Positions 1 to 8,760 of a stretch of DNA of 37,570 bases are shown here, piece after piece. This stretch comes from CAZOKH01 sp964580315 (GTDB lineage Bacteria; Chloroflexota; Anaerolineae; Anaerolineales; Anaerolineaceae): the NCBI GenBank assembly GCA_964580315.1, contig CAZOKH010000031.1, positions 1 through 37,570 on the forward strand, in the 5' to 3' direction. The position numbers were made by a program, and so were the translations under genes. Positions within the stretch are counted from its first letter, which is position 1; every line of letters begins with the position of its first letter. The notes below the pieces were generated by a model. The model worked only from the letters and a program-made list of their open reading frames with translations, searched no databases and was not told the origin of the DNA.

Positions 1-1
1 G

Positions 2-1117
<1,116 letters not shown>

Positions 1118-1165
1118 AACAATACACTGTGGAAATGACAGATTGTTGATTGAAAGGAACTGTGA

Positions 1166-1789
1166 ATGAAAAAAATACCTGTTTGGATTTCGATACTATT
1201 AATGGCAGCTTTGTTGGCCGCCTGCAGCGGACAGGCTGCCCGGGGGGTGCAAGGCGGAGGTCCGCGTGCGTCTCAGGGCACTGCCGAAGGCGGCGCGCAA
1301 ATGAGCGACTCAATGCTGCTGGCGCTGGGAACGTTCAAGTTGGAAGATACCGACCAGGCAGTGACGGCCGCGCAGGCCAAAAAATTGCTGCCCCTGTGGA
1401 AAGCCGTGAAAAGCATTGGCGCCAGCGACACAGCCGCCCAGGCTGAAATTGATGCACTGTACCGCCAGATTAAAGAGAATATGACCAGTGAACAGTGGAA
1501 AGCCATTGAGGCGATGAACCTTTCCATGCAGGATGTGCAAACCATTATGGCCGAAGTGGGCGCGATTGAGTCCACCTCCCGTGATAGTTCTTCGTCGAGT
1601 GGAGATTCTTTTGGCCCTCCCGGCGGCGGCGACCCGATGATGGGCGGCATGGGAGGCCTGCCTGAAATGCAAAATGCCAATGCCGACAGCGAATCGGCGG
1701 CTGTCAATCCCAACACCATGATCAACAAAATGGTGGTGCTGTTGGCCGAACCGCTGGTTGAACTGCTCAATGAACGCGCAGGTGATTAA
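1166..1789 (+). CDS. Small Gly/Met-rich lipoprotein, function unknown
   Basis: A 207-residue predicted lipoprotein. The start is ATG 1166, preceded by GAAAGGAA. Residues 1-20 form a signal peptide ending in the lipobox LLAAC, so the mature protein would be lipid-anchored on the outside of the membrane. The middle is helical, with LLPLWKAVKSIGASD and the phrase MTSEQWKAIEAMNLS. This loosely resembles the 'LTxEQ' helices of Spy/CpxP-type proteins, but that is only an impression. A Ser-rich stretch and a GPPGGG/MMGGMGG segment follow. The gene lies 48 bases behind the MacB-like permease and ahead of a strong hairpin terminator, so it is probably the last gene of that export operon. A role as an accessory or sensor of the exporter is inference from position. 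Confidence 0.8.
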   Translation: MKKIPVWISILLMAALLAACSGQAARGVQGGGPRASQGTAEGGAQMSDSMLLALGTFKLEDTDQAVTAAQAKKLLPLWKAVKSIGASDTAAQAEIDALYRQIKENMTSEQWKAIEAMNLSMQDVQTIMAEVGAIESTSRDSSSSSGDSFGPPGGGDPMMGGMGGLPEMQNANADSESAAVNPNTMINKMVVLLAEPLVELLNERAGD

Positions 1790-1824
1790 TCGAAATTAAA
1801 ACAACTTCCCGTCTCCCTGGACTT

Positions 1825-1857
1825 CCCGCCCCGGATTGTTTTTCCGGGGCGGGATTG
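1825..1857 (+). terminator. Rho-independent terminator after the export operon
   Basis: A perfect 10-bp stem (CCCGCCCCGG at 1825-1834 with CCGGGGCGGG at 1844-1853) and a 9-base loop are followed by ATTGTTTT. It sits between the plus-strand lipoprotein gene and the convergent flavocytochrome gene. The T-rich tail is on the plus strand only. Confidence 0.85.
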
Positions 1858-1859
1858 TT

Positions 1860-3203
1860 TTACAGGGCAAAGCGCTCAAAATGAATGTTTTGCTTGGAAA
1901 TTTGCAGAGCTTTCAGGTGCGCCAGCAAAAGGTCCATCATGGCGGGCGGGCCGCACAGGTAGAAATCTTTGCTGCGAATCTCGCCGTCAGCCAGCGCCAG
2001 GCGGCGGATTTTCTCCTGGTCGATGAAGCCCTGCTCGCCCTGCCAGGTTGGATCAAAAGCCACCACCGGGGTGAAGTTGAAATAAGGCAGCGCTGTGCGC
2101 AGTCCTTCCAGTTCTTCGCGGAAAATGATATCTTGCGGGGTGTTGACCCCCCACAACAGGTTCACCTTGCGCCCGGGGTCCACATCAGCCATGTAGCGCA
2201 GCATGCTAAGGATGGGGGTGATGCCAATGCCGCCGGTGATGAAGATAATTTCCCGGTCTAATGGATGGTTGAGATAAGAGAAAATGCCGTAGGGTCCGTC
2301 GAGATGGGCTTTGTCTCCCGGCTGCACATTTCCCAGGTTGGCGGTGAAGTCGCCCAGTTCTTTAACGGTGATGCTGATTTCATCGCGCCGTGAAGGGCTG
2401 GAACTGATGGAAAAGGGATGCGGCTCGGCTGAAACACCGTTTGAAAAAGGTGTGAAGAACAAAAATTGACCGGGTTTGTAGGCAAAAACTTTTTCGCCGT
2501 TGCGTTTGAAATGGATGGTGCGAATGTTGGGGGCTTCTTGCACCACGCGGGTAACCTCGTAACGCTTGCGGTCGAGCAGCCAGGGGCGCAAGAATTTGTG
2601 AAAAAGGTAAAAACCTGCGCCCAGGGCGAAGTAGCCCAGGTAAACAGCCCGCACGGCAGCCGAAGCGCGCGCCGCGCTGCTGGCAAGCACATGCAGCACC
2701 AGCGCCAGGGTGGCAATCACGGTCAGGTTGTGCAGCAGCACCACGATGTGAAACTTCAGCCCCACTTTGGTGGTGAGGAACTTGCGCGTCTCGCTGATGA
2801 GTTTCCATTTTTGCAAAAAGGTGTTCATCAGCATAATCAGGCTGACGATCACGGTCAGGATGAACAGGATCAATGCAACCTGCCCGTTGAGCGGTTCATT
2901 GCCGGTCAGATATTCTTTAAGATACTTGTGGATAATGGCCAGGCCCACGCTGATGACCGCCATGAGGCCGTGAAAGCGGTACAGGCGGTCGGCGCCGAAC
3001 AGCACTTCCAAAAATTTGGGGCGCGCCGCCAGGATGAACTGGTTGACCAGCCAGCAGTAGGAAAAGATGCCGGTCGCCAGCGACAGCAGGTACACCGGGT
3101 TGCTGGTGTTCCACGGCGTGGCGCCCATGATGAGGTACATGGGAATCAGGGGGGAGAGAAAGTAGATTAGCAGCCAAACAATTCGCCCGGTTTTCATTTT
3201 CAC
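1860..3203 (-). CDS. Ferric-reductase/NADPH-oxidase-like membrane flavocytochrome
   Basis: A 447-residue membrane electron-transfer protein combining a ferric-reductase-like heme domain with a cytoplasmic ferredoxin-NADP reductase module. Several membrane helices lie in residues 8-205. Histidines at 78/92 and 158/171 have the 13- and 12-residue spacing of the two-heme ligands in NOX/FRE proteins. The flavin domain carries HPFSISSSP (262-270) and GPYGIF (303-308). The NAD(P) domain has the glycine-rich ITGGIGITP (322-330) and the C-terminal CGPPAMMD (417-424). The predicted reaction is NAD(P)H oxidation with electrons passed across the membrane to iron or another acceptor. The start is supported by CCAGGAGGTG just upstream. 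It is transcribed divergently from the TetR gene. The electron acceptor cannot be told from sequence. Confidence 0.88.
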   Translation of the reverse strand: MKMKTGRIVWLLIYFLSPLIPMYLIMGATPWNTSNPVYLLSLATGIFSYCWLVNQFILAARPKFLEVLFGADRLYRFHGLMAVISVGLAIIHKYLKEYLTGNEPLNGQVALILFILTVIVSLIMLMNTFLQKWKLISETRKFLTTKVGLKFHIVVLLHNLTVIATLALVLHVLASSAARASAAVRAVYLGYFALGAGFYLFHKFLRPWLLDRKRYEVTRVVQEAPNIRTIHFKRNGEKVFAYKPGQFLFFTPFSNGVSAEPHPFSISSSPSRRDEISITVKELGDFTANLGNVQPGDKAHLDGPYGIFSYLNHPLDREIIFITGGIGITPILSMLRYMADVDPGRKVNLLWGVNTPQDIIFREELEGLRTALPYFNFTPVVAFDPTWQGEQGFIDQEKIRRLALADGEIRSKDFYLCGPPAMMDLLLAHLKALQISKQNIHFERFAL

Positions 3204-3352
3204 CTCCTGGTTAACGGTTCACAGTTGCTGGTTGGGCTCTTGACAGGAAAACGGTTCGGCTTTCCTTGAATAGTTTTTTAGACAGGTCCGGGAAACCGCG
3301 TCTTACTACTAAGCATAAAGAGTGCGGCATGGAAAGTCAAGCCGGCGGCCTC

Positions 3353-3381
3353 TTGACAGGGTAAATTTCCGGTGTGATAAT
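3353..3381 (+). promoter_or_regulatory. Sigma-70-type promoter for the TetR/ABC-2 operon
   Basis: TTGACA (3353-3358), a 17-base spacer and GATAAT (3376-3381) lie 48 bases before the chosen TetR start at 3429. The hexamers are near consensus. A TetR-type autorepressor site may overlap here, but no clean dyad stands out. Confidence 0.65.
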
Positions 3382-3428
3382 TGTAAACCTGTGAATAAAT
3401 ATGATATATGGTTACAGAGGTGAGAGAT

Positions 3429-4052
3429 ATGCCCAGGGCATTTAGCGAACAGGAAAAAAAGCAGATTGAAACCGGCCTGTTGGAACAGGGAAAAAAGCTC
3501 TTTTCGCAATATGGGTTAAAGAAAACCAGCATTGAAGAGCTGGCTGCCGCGGTGGGCATTTCCAAGGCGGCTTTCTACCTGTTTTACGAATCGAAAGAAG
3601 CGCTGTTTATGGATGTGGCGGAACAGGCTGAACAGCAATACCGCCAGTTGATGTTGGAGATGATCGATCAGCCGGGTGAAACCCCGCGGGCACGCCTGAC
3701 GGCTGTGTTCAAGCAGGCGTTCAGCCTGTGGAAAACCATCCCGGTGCTGCAAGTGTTCACCCGCGGCGATTATGAGCGCATTGCACAGCGCCTGCCCCAA
3801 GACAAGGTTCGCGAACACATGCGCAGCGACCGCGATTTTCTCGACCAGTTGGTCGCTCATTGCCGTTCTGCCGGTATTCCCATTGTCATATCGGCAGAAC
3901 AAATGAGCGGCCTGATGTATGCCCTGTTTTTTGCCGTTTTACATGAAGATGACCTGGGGCCATCCAGCCTGACCGCCAGCCTGCAAGTGATGCTGGAACT
4001 GGCGGCGGCGTATTGCCTGGGCGAAATTGAGCTATCGCCGCAGCGAACTTAA
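3429..4052 (+). CDS. TetR/AcrR-family transcriptional regulator
   Basis: A 207-residue TetR-type repressor. The N-terminal helix-turn-helix is clear: GKKLFSQYGLKKTSIEELA, then AAVGISKAAFYLFYESKEALF (about residues 20-60). The C-terminal ligand-binding part is helical and not diagnostic. The start at ATG 3429 is preferred because GAGGTGAGA lies just upstream; an in-frame ATG at 3408 would add seven residues but has no comparable ribosome site. It precedes an ABC ATPase (14-base gap) and an ABC-2 permease on the same strand and likely represses this operon in response to a substrate of the exporter. It is divergent from the flavocytochrome gene, which it might also control. The ligand is unknown. 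Confidence 0.92.
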   Translation: MPRAFSEQEKKQIETGLLEQGKKLFSQYGLKKTSIEELAAAVGISKAAFYLFYESKEALFMDVAEQAEQQYRQLMLEMIDQPGETPRARLTAVFKQAFSLWKTIPVLQVFTRGDYERIAQRLPQDKVREHMRSDRDFLDQLVAHCRSAGIPIVISAEQMSGLMYALFFAVLHEDDLGPSSLTASLQVMLELAAAYCLGEIELSPQRT

Positions 4053-4066
4053 CAGAAAGAAGAAGA

Positions 4067-4981
4067 ATGAACCTGTCAATTGAAACCGAGCATCTCGGTA
4101 AGCATTATGGAAAAGTGAAGGCTGTGGAGCAGCTTTCACTGCGTGTGAAAGAGGGAGAGATTTACGCTTTTTTGGGCCTTAACGGCGCCGGCAAAACCAC
4201 CACCATCCGCATGCTGCTGGGCATGATTCGCCCCACCAGCGGCAGCGCTTGCGTGCTGGGAACCCGCGTGCAAATGGGCCGCCGCGAGCCCTGGGCGTCG
4301 GTGGGCTACCTGGTGGAAACGCCGCATCATTACGCAGAGTTGACCGTGTTGGAAAATCTGGAGGCAGCCCGCTTGCTGCACCCCGGTGTGCCGCGCAGGG
4401 CGGTGGACGAAGCGATTGAACGCCTGGGGTTGTCGCCCTATGCCAACCGGCGCGCCGGAACCCTTTCGTTGGGCAACGCCCAGCGGTTGGGGCTGGCAAA
4501 GGCGCTGCTGCACAACCCCAGGCTGCTGATTTTGGACGAACCCGCCAACGGGCTCGACCCGGCCGGCATTGTGGAAATCCGCGAGTTTTTGCTGCAGCTT
4601 GCCCGCCAGCAGGGTGTGACCGTGTTCATGTCCAGCCATATTTTGGCTGAGGTGTCGCGCCTGGCGCACCGCATCGGCATCATTCATCAGGGGCGCCTGC
4701 TGCAAGAGATGGACATGGCCGAGCTGGAAGCCAACCGCCGCCGGCGGCTGCTGGTTCAGTCGCGCAATGTTGAGGCGGCGCAGGCTGCGCTGCAGCAAGC
4801 CGGGTTTGACTCGCAGCGCTTGAATCACAACGGCACGCTGGAGTTGAACGCCCCGGCGGCAGTGCAGCGCCCCGACGAAATTGCCCGGCTGCTGGTGCAG
4901 GCAGGAACACCGCCCACAAAGTTGTTTGTGGAAGAAGAAGACCTGGAGCAGTATTTTCTGCGCCTGGTGGGTGTGAATTAG
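4067..4981 (+). CDS. ABC-2-type exporter ATP-binding protein
   Basis: A 304-residue ABC ATPase of the drug/antibiotic/bacitracin exporter type. The Walker A motif is GLNGAGKT (37-44), Walker B is LLILDEP (153-159), and the H-loop histidine is at 191. The signature reads LSLGNAQR rather than LSGGQ, a variation common in this subfamily. The last ~90 residues are the usual C-terminal extension of these exporters. It sits between the TetR gene and the permease gene with short spacers (14 and 12 bases), so the three form one transcription unit. The pair would export a hydrophobic compound or support resistance; the substrate is not deducible. Confidence 0.92.
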   Translation: MNLSIETEHLGKHYGKVKAVEQLSLRVKEGEIYAFLGLNGAGKTTTIRMLLGMIRPTSGSACVLGTRVQMGRREPWASVGYLVETPHHYAELTVLENLEAARLLHPGVPRRAVDEAIERLGLSPYANRRAGTLSLGNAQRLGLAKALLHNPRLLILDEPANGLDPAGIVEIREFLLQLARQQGVTVFMSSHILAEVSRLAHRIGIIHQGRLLQEMDMAELEANRRRRLLVQSRNVEAAQAALQQAGFDSQRLNHNGTLELNAPAAVQRPDEIARLLVQAGTPPTKLFVEEEDLEQYFLRLVGVN

Positions 4982-4993
4982 TGGAGAACGAAA

Positions 4994-5779
4994 ATGAATA
5001 ACTTATTGGCAATGATTTCAGTTGAAATTCGCAAGGCGTGGCGCTCGCGCATCCCGTTGTTCACCCTGCTGGGATTCATGATGCTGCCGCTGGCGTGCGC
5101 TTTTTTGATGTTTGTTTACAAAGACCCCGAATTTGCCCGCAGCCTGGGCATCCTCAGCGTCAAAGCTGAACTGGCCGCCGGTTCGGCTGACTGGCCGTTT
5201 TACCTGAACATGTTTGCCCAGGGCATTGCCGTGGCGGGCATTTTGCTGTTCAGCCTGGTGATTAGCTGGGTGTTCGGCCGCGAGTTTGCCGACGGCACCC
5301 TCAAAGACCTGCTGGCTGTGCCGGTGGCGCGCAGCACCATTTTGCTGGCCAAGTTCATCGTGGTCAGCCTGTGGTCGCTGATTGTGATTGCGGTGGTGTA
5401 CGGCGTGGGCTTGCTGCTGGGCGGGTTGATCGGCCTGGATTTGTGGTCGGAGCAGCTGCTGCTGCAGGGCAGCCTGACGGTTGCCGTCACCGCTTGCCTG
5501 GTTATCGCGGTGGTATATCCCATCGCCTTTTTCGCCAGCGCCGGGCGCGGCTACCTGCTGCCCATGGGCATTGCCCTGATGATCCTGATTGCCTCCAACG
5601 TGATTGCGGTTATCGGCTGGGGCAACCTGTTTCCCTGGTCGATCCCGGGCATGTACGCCGGGTTCACCGGCAGCAGCGCGCCGTTGCAGCCGCTCAGTTT
5701 TTGGATTGTGGCGTGTACCGCACTGGCGGGCATTGCCGCCACGCACCTGTGGTGGCAGCACGCCGACCAGAGCCGGTAG
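4994..5779 (+). CDS. ABC-2-type exporter permease
   Basis: A 261-residue membrane protein with about six predicted helices. It starts with a short cytoplasmic segment (VEIRKAWRSRIPLFTLLGF) and carries the ABC-2 family hallmark GREFADGTLKDLLAVPVAR after the second helix. GGAGA precedes ATG 4994. It lies 12 bases after its ATPase partner and is followed immediately by a hairpin terminator, which closes the TetR-ATPase-permease operon. It forms the channel through which the exporter's substrate passes. Confidence 0.9.
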   Translation: MNNLLAMISVEIRKAWRSRIPLFTLLGFMMLPLACAFLMFVYKDPEFARSLGILSVKAELAAGSADWPFYLNMFAQGIAVAGILLFSLVISWVFGREFADGTLKDLLAVPVARSTILLAKFIVVSLWSLIVIAVVYGVGLLLGGLIGLDLWSEQLLLQGSLTVAVTACLVIAVVYPIAFFASAGRGYLLPMGIALMILIASNVIAVIGWGNLFPWSIPGMYAGFTGSSAPLQPLSFWIVACTALAGIAATHLWWQHADQSR

Positions 5780-5790
5780 ATAGATTGACA

Positions 5791-5827
5791 GACCTCAAGG
5801 ATTTTCAAAATCCTTGAGGTCTTTTTC
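5791..5827 (+). terminator. Long palindromic terminator, GACCTCA-AGG family
   Basis: A perfect 15-bp palindrome, GACCTCAAGGATTTT (5791-5805), a single C, and its complement at 5807-5821, followed by TTTTTC. It acts as the terminator of the ABC-2 exporter operon. The same GACC...AGG design recurs at 24827-24918, 31779-31816 and 33192-33227. Confidence 0.85.
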
Positions 5828-6160
5828 ATTCCTCAGAATTTGCCTTATTCCACAACTGTAAGCCTCCACTGAAGGTATCTTCAGAGTTGCCAAACACCAT
5901 TTCACTGCTGCATCGCCTGATTACGGCTCTGTCCCCATCGGGTCGAGAGTGGCAATCATACTGTATCAAACACATTTTTTTCATGTCAATAATGGGGAAA
6001 GATCTAAGACAAAATTCCAGGAATAATGCTCTGATCAATTTATTCGTTTTTTATTGGTTGAATGTTTCAGACAGAATAAGATATTTTTTAGAGTACATGA
6101 AGTGATTTTTTTGTTCACCATGGATAAACGAATTATTAAACCTGGTAAGGAGAAAAATAG
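5828..6160. other. AT-rich spacer without a recognisable gene
   Basis: These 333 bases between the exporter terminator and the next lipoprotein contain short open frames on both strands (for example 5826-6038 minus and 5887-6105 plus). Neither has a convincing ribosome site or a recognisable product. Base composition is clearly more AT-rich than the flanking operons. GTAAGGAG at 6144-6151 is the ribosome-binding site of the gene at 6161. Confidence 0.5.
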
Positions 6161-7012
6161 ATGAAATGTCATCAATTTTGTATTCTCTTAATCTTTCTAC
6201 TGATGTTGGCATGCAATTCGCCTGTTGCTGATCGCGGAAATGAGAACAACGCCGTGGATGAACAGGAAGGAATCTCTACTTCAGAAGAAGACCAAATCGA
6301 ATTATCCCAAATGCCGAGCGATTCAAGCAACCCTGCTGAGTCTGTTGTGCAAGGGTATGTATATTCGCGGGCTGTGTTGGACCGTGAAATGTCGATTGGT
6401 GATTGTGGAGTTGCCCCGTGGACTCCTTCCACCTGCATGGGGCCGCCTGTACACTGGTGGGGCATGCACCTTGAAGGTGTTGTAAATCTCCCTGTAATCA
6501 TCGTGCCGGATGGGGAAAACCGATGGGTTGTAACCAATGCGCACGAAGTGGTTGATGATTATGGTTTTTTATCGGCAGATTTTGATTATAACCGCGGCAA
6601 ATATCAGGCAGCCAGCATTGACCCCAGCTTGACGCCCGGCTGCACGGCTGAATTGCAGGGAAAGGATTTTTCCATGCAAGTGAGTGGGGAGCGTGTGGGA
6701 GATGAGCTGACACTCATTTTTTCTGGTGAGCCAACTGAAGCGATGAGCGGCAACTGTAATGGTGCAACCTTTTCCTGGGAAAACCACAACTTGCTGTACG
6801 GCTGGGCATCTGCCATGAGCCATGATCCGATGGATATGACTGCTGTAATGAGTGAATTGAACAAAGAATCAAAAGGTGTTTATCATAAAACTTTTATTTT
6901 CGACACCAATCCAAGCCCTGAGAATCGCGATCATGTGGAAGTGGAATTGCAATTCATGTGTGTGAAACAACTGGCTGAATCAGCAGAGCCTGTTGCCTGC
7001 CCCTGGGAATAA
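6161..7012 (+). CDS. Orphan lipoprotein, AT-rich gene
   Basis: A 283-residue predicted lipoprotein of no family I recognise. The signal peptide is short and ends in the lipobox MLACN (about residues 14-18), so the protein should be anchored outside the membrane. The mature part contains several cysteines (in SIGDCGVAPW, STCMGPP, TPGCTAEL, GNCNGATF and near the end), suggesting disulfides, and aromatic motifs such as GPPVHWWGMHLEG and FSWENHNLLYGW. The start has GGAG about eight bases upstream. The gene is visibly richer in A/T than its neighbours and has no operon partner, which is consistent with later acquisition. Function is unknown. Confidence 0.72.
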   Translation: MKCHQFCILLIFLLMLACNSPVADRGNENNAVDEQEGISTSEEDQIELSQMPSDSSNPAESVVQGYVYSRAVLDREMSIGDCGVAPWTPSTCMGPPVHWWGMHLEGVVNLPVIIVPDGENRWVVTNAHEVVDDYGFLSADFDYNRGKYQAASIDPSLTPGCTAELQGKDFSMQVSGERVGDELTLIFSGEPTEAMSGNCNGATFSWENHNLLYGWASAMSHDPMDMTAVMSELNKESKGVYHKTFIFDTNPSPENRDHVEVELQFMCVKQLAESAEPVACPWE

Positions 7013-7070
7013 GAATAAAAAAACCGTTCATACAGTCTCAGAAAAAAACATATAAACGCATAAAAAAGTA

Positions 7071-7096
7071 GGGCTGCCCTTTTTACAGGGCAGCCC
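7071..7096 (-). terminator. Terminator of the aminohydrolase gene
   Basis: A perfect 10-bp stem GGGCTGCCCT (7071-7080) / AGGGCAGCCC (7087-7096) with a 6-base loop. Read on the minus strand it is followed by TACTTTTTTA, so it serves the minus-strand gene ending at 7175. It may also stop leftover transcription from the gene ending at 7012. Confidence 0.75.
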
Positions 7097-7174
7097 AGTC
7101 AGGGGGGAGGGGGGAATTTGTTATTGAATACGTTTGCCTCACTTAGAGTTCGGCGCACGAGGGCTGATTGTAAC

Positions 7175-8557
7175 TCAAAGCACAGGCCAGCGCGGGGCAA
7201 TTTTTACTTCAGCGCGTTCTGCCAATTGCGCGTAACGCTGGCGCGCCTCGGCTTTCACCGCTTCTTCGTCCAGGGTGAGCACTTTGCGCCCCTGCATCAC
7301 CATTTGCCCATCAATTACCACCGTGTCCACATCGCTGCCTGCCGCGGCATACACAATGGTCGAAACCGGGTCGGGAGCGGGAATCAGATGCGGGGCGTCC
7401 ATGTTGATCATGATGAAGTCGGCTTTCTTGCCCACTTCAATCGAGCCAATTTCATTTTCAAGTCCCATGGCTTTGGCGCCGTTGATGGTGGCCAGTTCCA
7501 GCACGGCTTCGGCGGGCACGGCGGTGGGGTCGCTGAGCTGCAGGTTGGCTAGGTAGCTCGCCAGGCGCATGTCGCGGATCATGTCGTAGGCGTTGTTGCT
7601 GGGGCCGCCGTCGCAGCCCAGGGTTACGTTGACGCCGGCGTTGAGCATGCCCTGCACGGGCGCAATGCCGGTGGCGGTTTTTGAGTTGGAAGACGGGTTG
7701 TGGGTGACGTGCGTGCCGGTCTGCTCCAGCAGTTTCCAGTCCTCAGCGTCGGTCCACACGCAGTGCGCCAGCACTGAGCGTTTGCCCAGCAGGCCGTGCT
7801 TCAGCCCAAATTCAATCGGTGAGCGGCAGCCTTGCGAATGGGCGTAATCCAGGTCTTCCTTCACTTCGGAAAGGTGAATGGTGATGCCCATGTTGCGCTC
7901 GCGCGCCAGTTTGCTCATTTCATCATACAGGCTGGGAGTTACCCCGCCGGGTGTGCGCGGGCCAAACCACACCTGGATGCGCCCGTCGCCGGCGCCTTCC
8001 CATTTGTCATAGGCTTGCAGGGTGTGACCCACGCTGGTTTCGGCGTCTTCCACCATGCCGGGGTACATGGTGAACTCGGTGGCGGCATACGAGGGCTTGT
8101 CCATGATGATTTTGCCAATGGCGGCGCGCATGCCCGATTGCAGCACGGTTTCGGCCACGCCGTCGAAGCCGTAGCGGTCGGCCAGCATGCACTCGATGAA
8201 GCTGGTGGTGCCCGACTTGATCATTTCCAGCGTACACAGGGCGGCGCTGGCGCGCCCGTCGTCGAAGGAGTAGTTACCCTGCAGCACCCACACGCGCTTG
8301 AACAGCCAGTCGATCAGACCCAGGTCGTCGGCGCAGCCGCGGATCATGGCCTGGGCGGTGTGCACGTGTGTGTCGATCAGCCCCGGCAACAGCACGTTGC
8401 CGTTGCAGTCAATGCGCTGGTGCGCCGGGTAGCGGGCGACCATGTCTTTGCTTTTGCCCAGGTCAAGGATGTTTTTGCCTTCTACGACTACAGCGCCGTG
8501 AGTGAGTATCTCACGCCGCGAATTCATGGTGATGATGGTTGCGTTCTCAAAAATCAT
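7175..8557 (-). CDS. Amidohydrolase-family deaminase (MtaD/guanine-deaminase-like)
   Basis: A 460-residue metal-dependent hydrolase of the TrzN/AtzA/MtaD branch of the amidohydrolase superfamily. Visible metal and catalytic residues are HVH (H64, H66), HLSE (H228, E231), H265 in LAHC, and D316 in GCDGG. The C-terminus returns to the composite beta domain (GSIEVGKKADFIMI). Members deaminate amino-purines or related rings: guanine, S-adenosylhomocysteine, methylthioadenosine, triazines. The start is fixed by GAGGAGG just upstream. It lies downstream of a nucleoside-type ABC operon and a molybdenum hydroxylase, which favours a purine substrate. A 203-base repeat-bearing gap separates it from them, so it may have its own promoter. 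The exact substrate is uncertain. Confidence 0.85.
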   Translation of the reverse strand: MIFENATIITMNSRREILTHGAVVVEGKNILDLGKSKDMVARYPAHQRIDCNGNVLLPGLIDTHVHTAQAMIRGCADDLGLIDWLFKRVWVLQGNYSFDDGRASAALCTLEMIKSGTTSFIECMLADRYGFDGVAETVLQSGMRAAIGKIIMDKPSYAATEFTMYPGMVEDAETSVGHTLQAYDKWEGAGDGRIQVWFGPRTPGGVTPSLYDEMSKLARERNMGITIHLSEVKEDLDYAHSQGCRSPIEFGLKHGLLGKRSVLAHCVWTDAEDWKLLEQTGTHVTHNPSSNSKTATGIAPVQGMLNAGVNVTLGCDGGPSNNAYDMIRDMRLASYLANLQLSDPTAVPAEAVLELATINGAKAMGLENEIGSIEVGKKADFIMINMDAPHLIPAPDPVSTIVYAAAGSDVDTVVIDGQMVMQGRKVLTLDEEAVKAEARQRYAQLAERAEVKIAPRWPVL

Positions 8558-8590
8558 GCTTTCCTCCTCAATTTGTGCAGATTAATTTAC

Positions 8591-8746
8591 CGCTAAGACG
8601 CAAAGGACGCTAAGAATAGTGCGAAGTAAAAAATTTTCACCGGGAACATCAAATAATTTCACTAATTTGAATTTTCATCTATCGCAAAGACGTTGAGACC
8701 GCATAGTTTTTATAAATATTTTCTTTGCGTCCTTCGCGTCTTTGCG
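8591..8746. repeat. Inverted-repeat element in the operon gap (CGCAAAGACGC family)
   Basis: The arms are 8591-8616 and 8721-8746, 26 bases each, with 23 of 26 positions complementary and a 104-base AT-rich interior. The right arm reads TTCTTTGCGTCCTTCGCGTC. A further partial copy (TCGCAAAGACG) lies at about 8683-8693. Similar 'cgcaaagacgc/ctttgcgtc' intergenic palindromes are widespread in environmental bacteria. No open frame lies inside. The element fills the gap between the molybdenum hydroxylase gene and the aminohydrolase gene. Confidence 0.75.
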
Positions 8747-8760
8747 TTTTAAAAGAATGT

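Noticed and set aside
2466..3170. A 234-codon plus-strand open frame
   Set aside because: It is antisense to the flavocytochrome gene, with no motif and no ribosome site. The opposite strand has a complete, well-supported protein.
5826..6038. A 70-codon minus-strand open frame in the AT-rich spacer
   Set aside because: It has no ribosome site and no recognisable product. It begins within unstructured AT-rich sequence and runs to the edge of the terminator hairpin.
7832..8596. A 254-codon plus-strand open frame
   Set aside because: It is antisense to the aminohydrolase, whose metal-binding motifs are intact. The composition is His/Ala/Val-rich shadow sequence.
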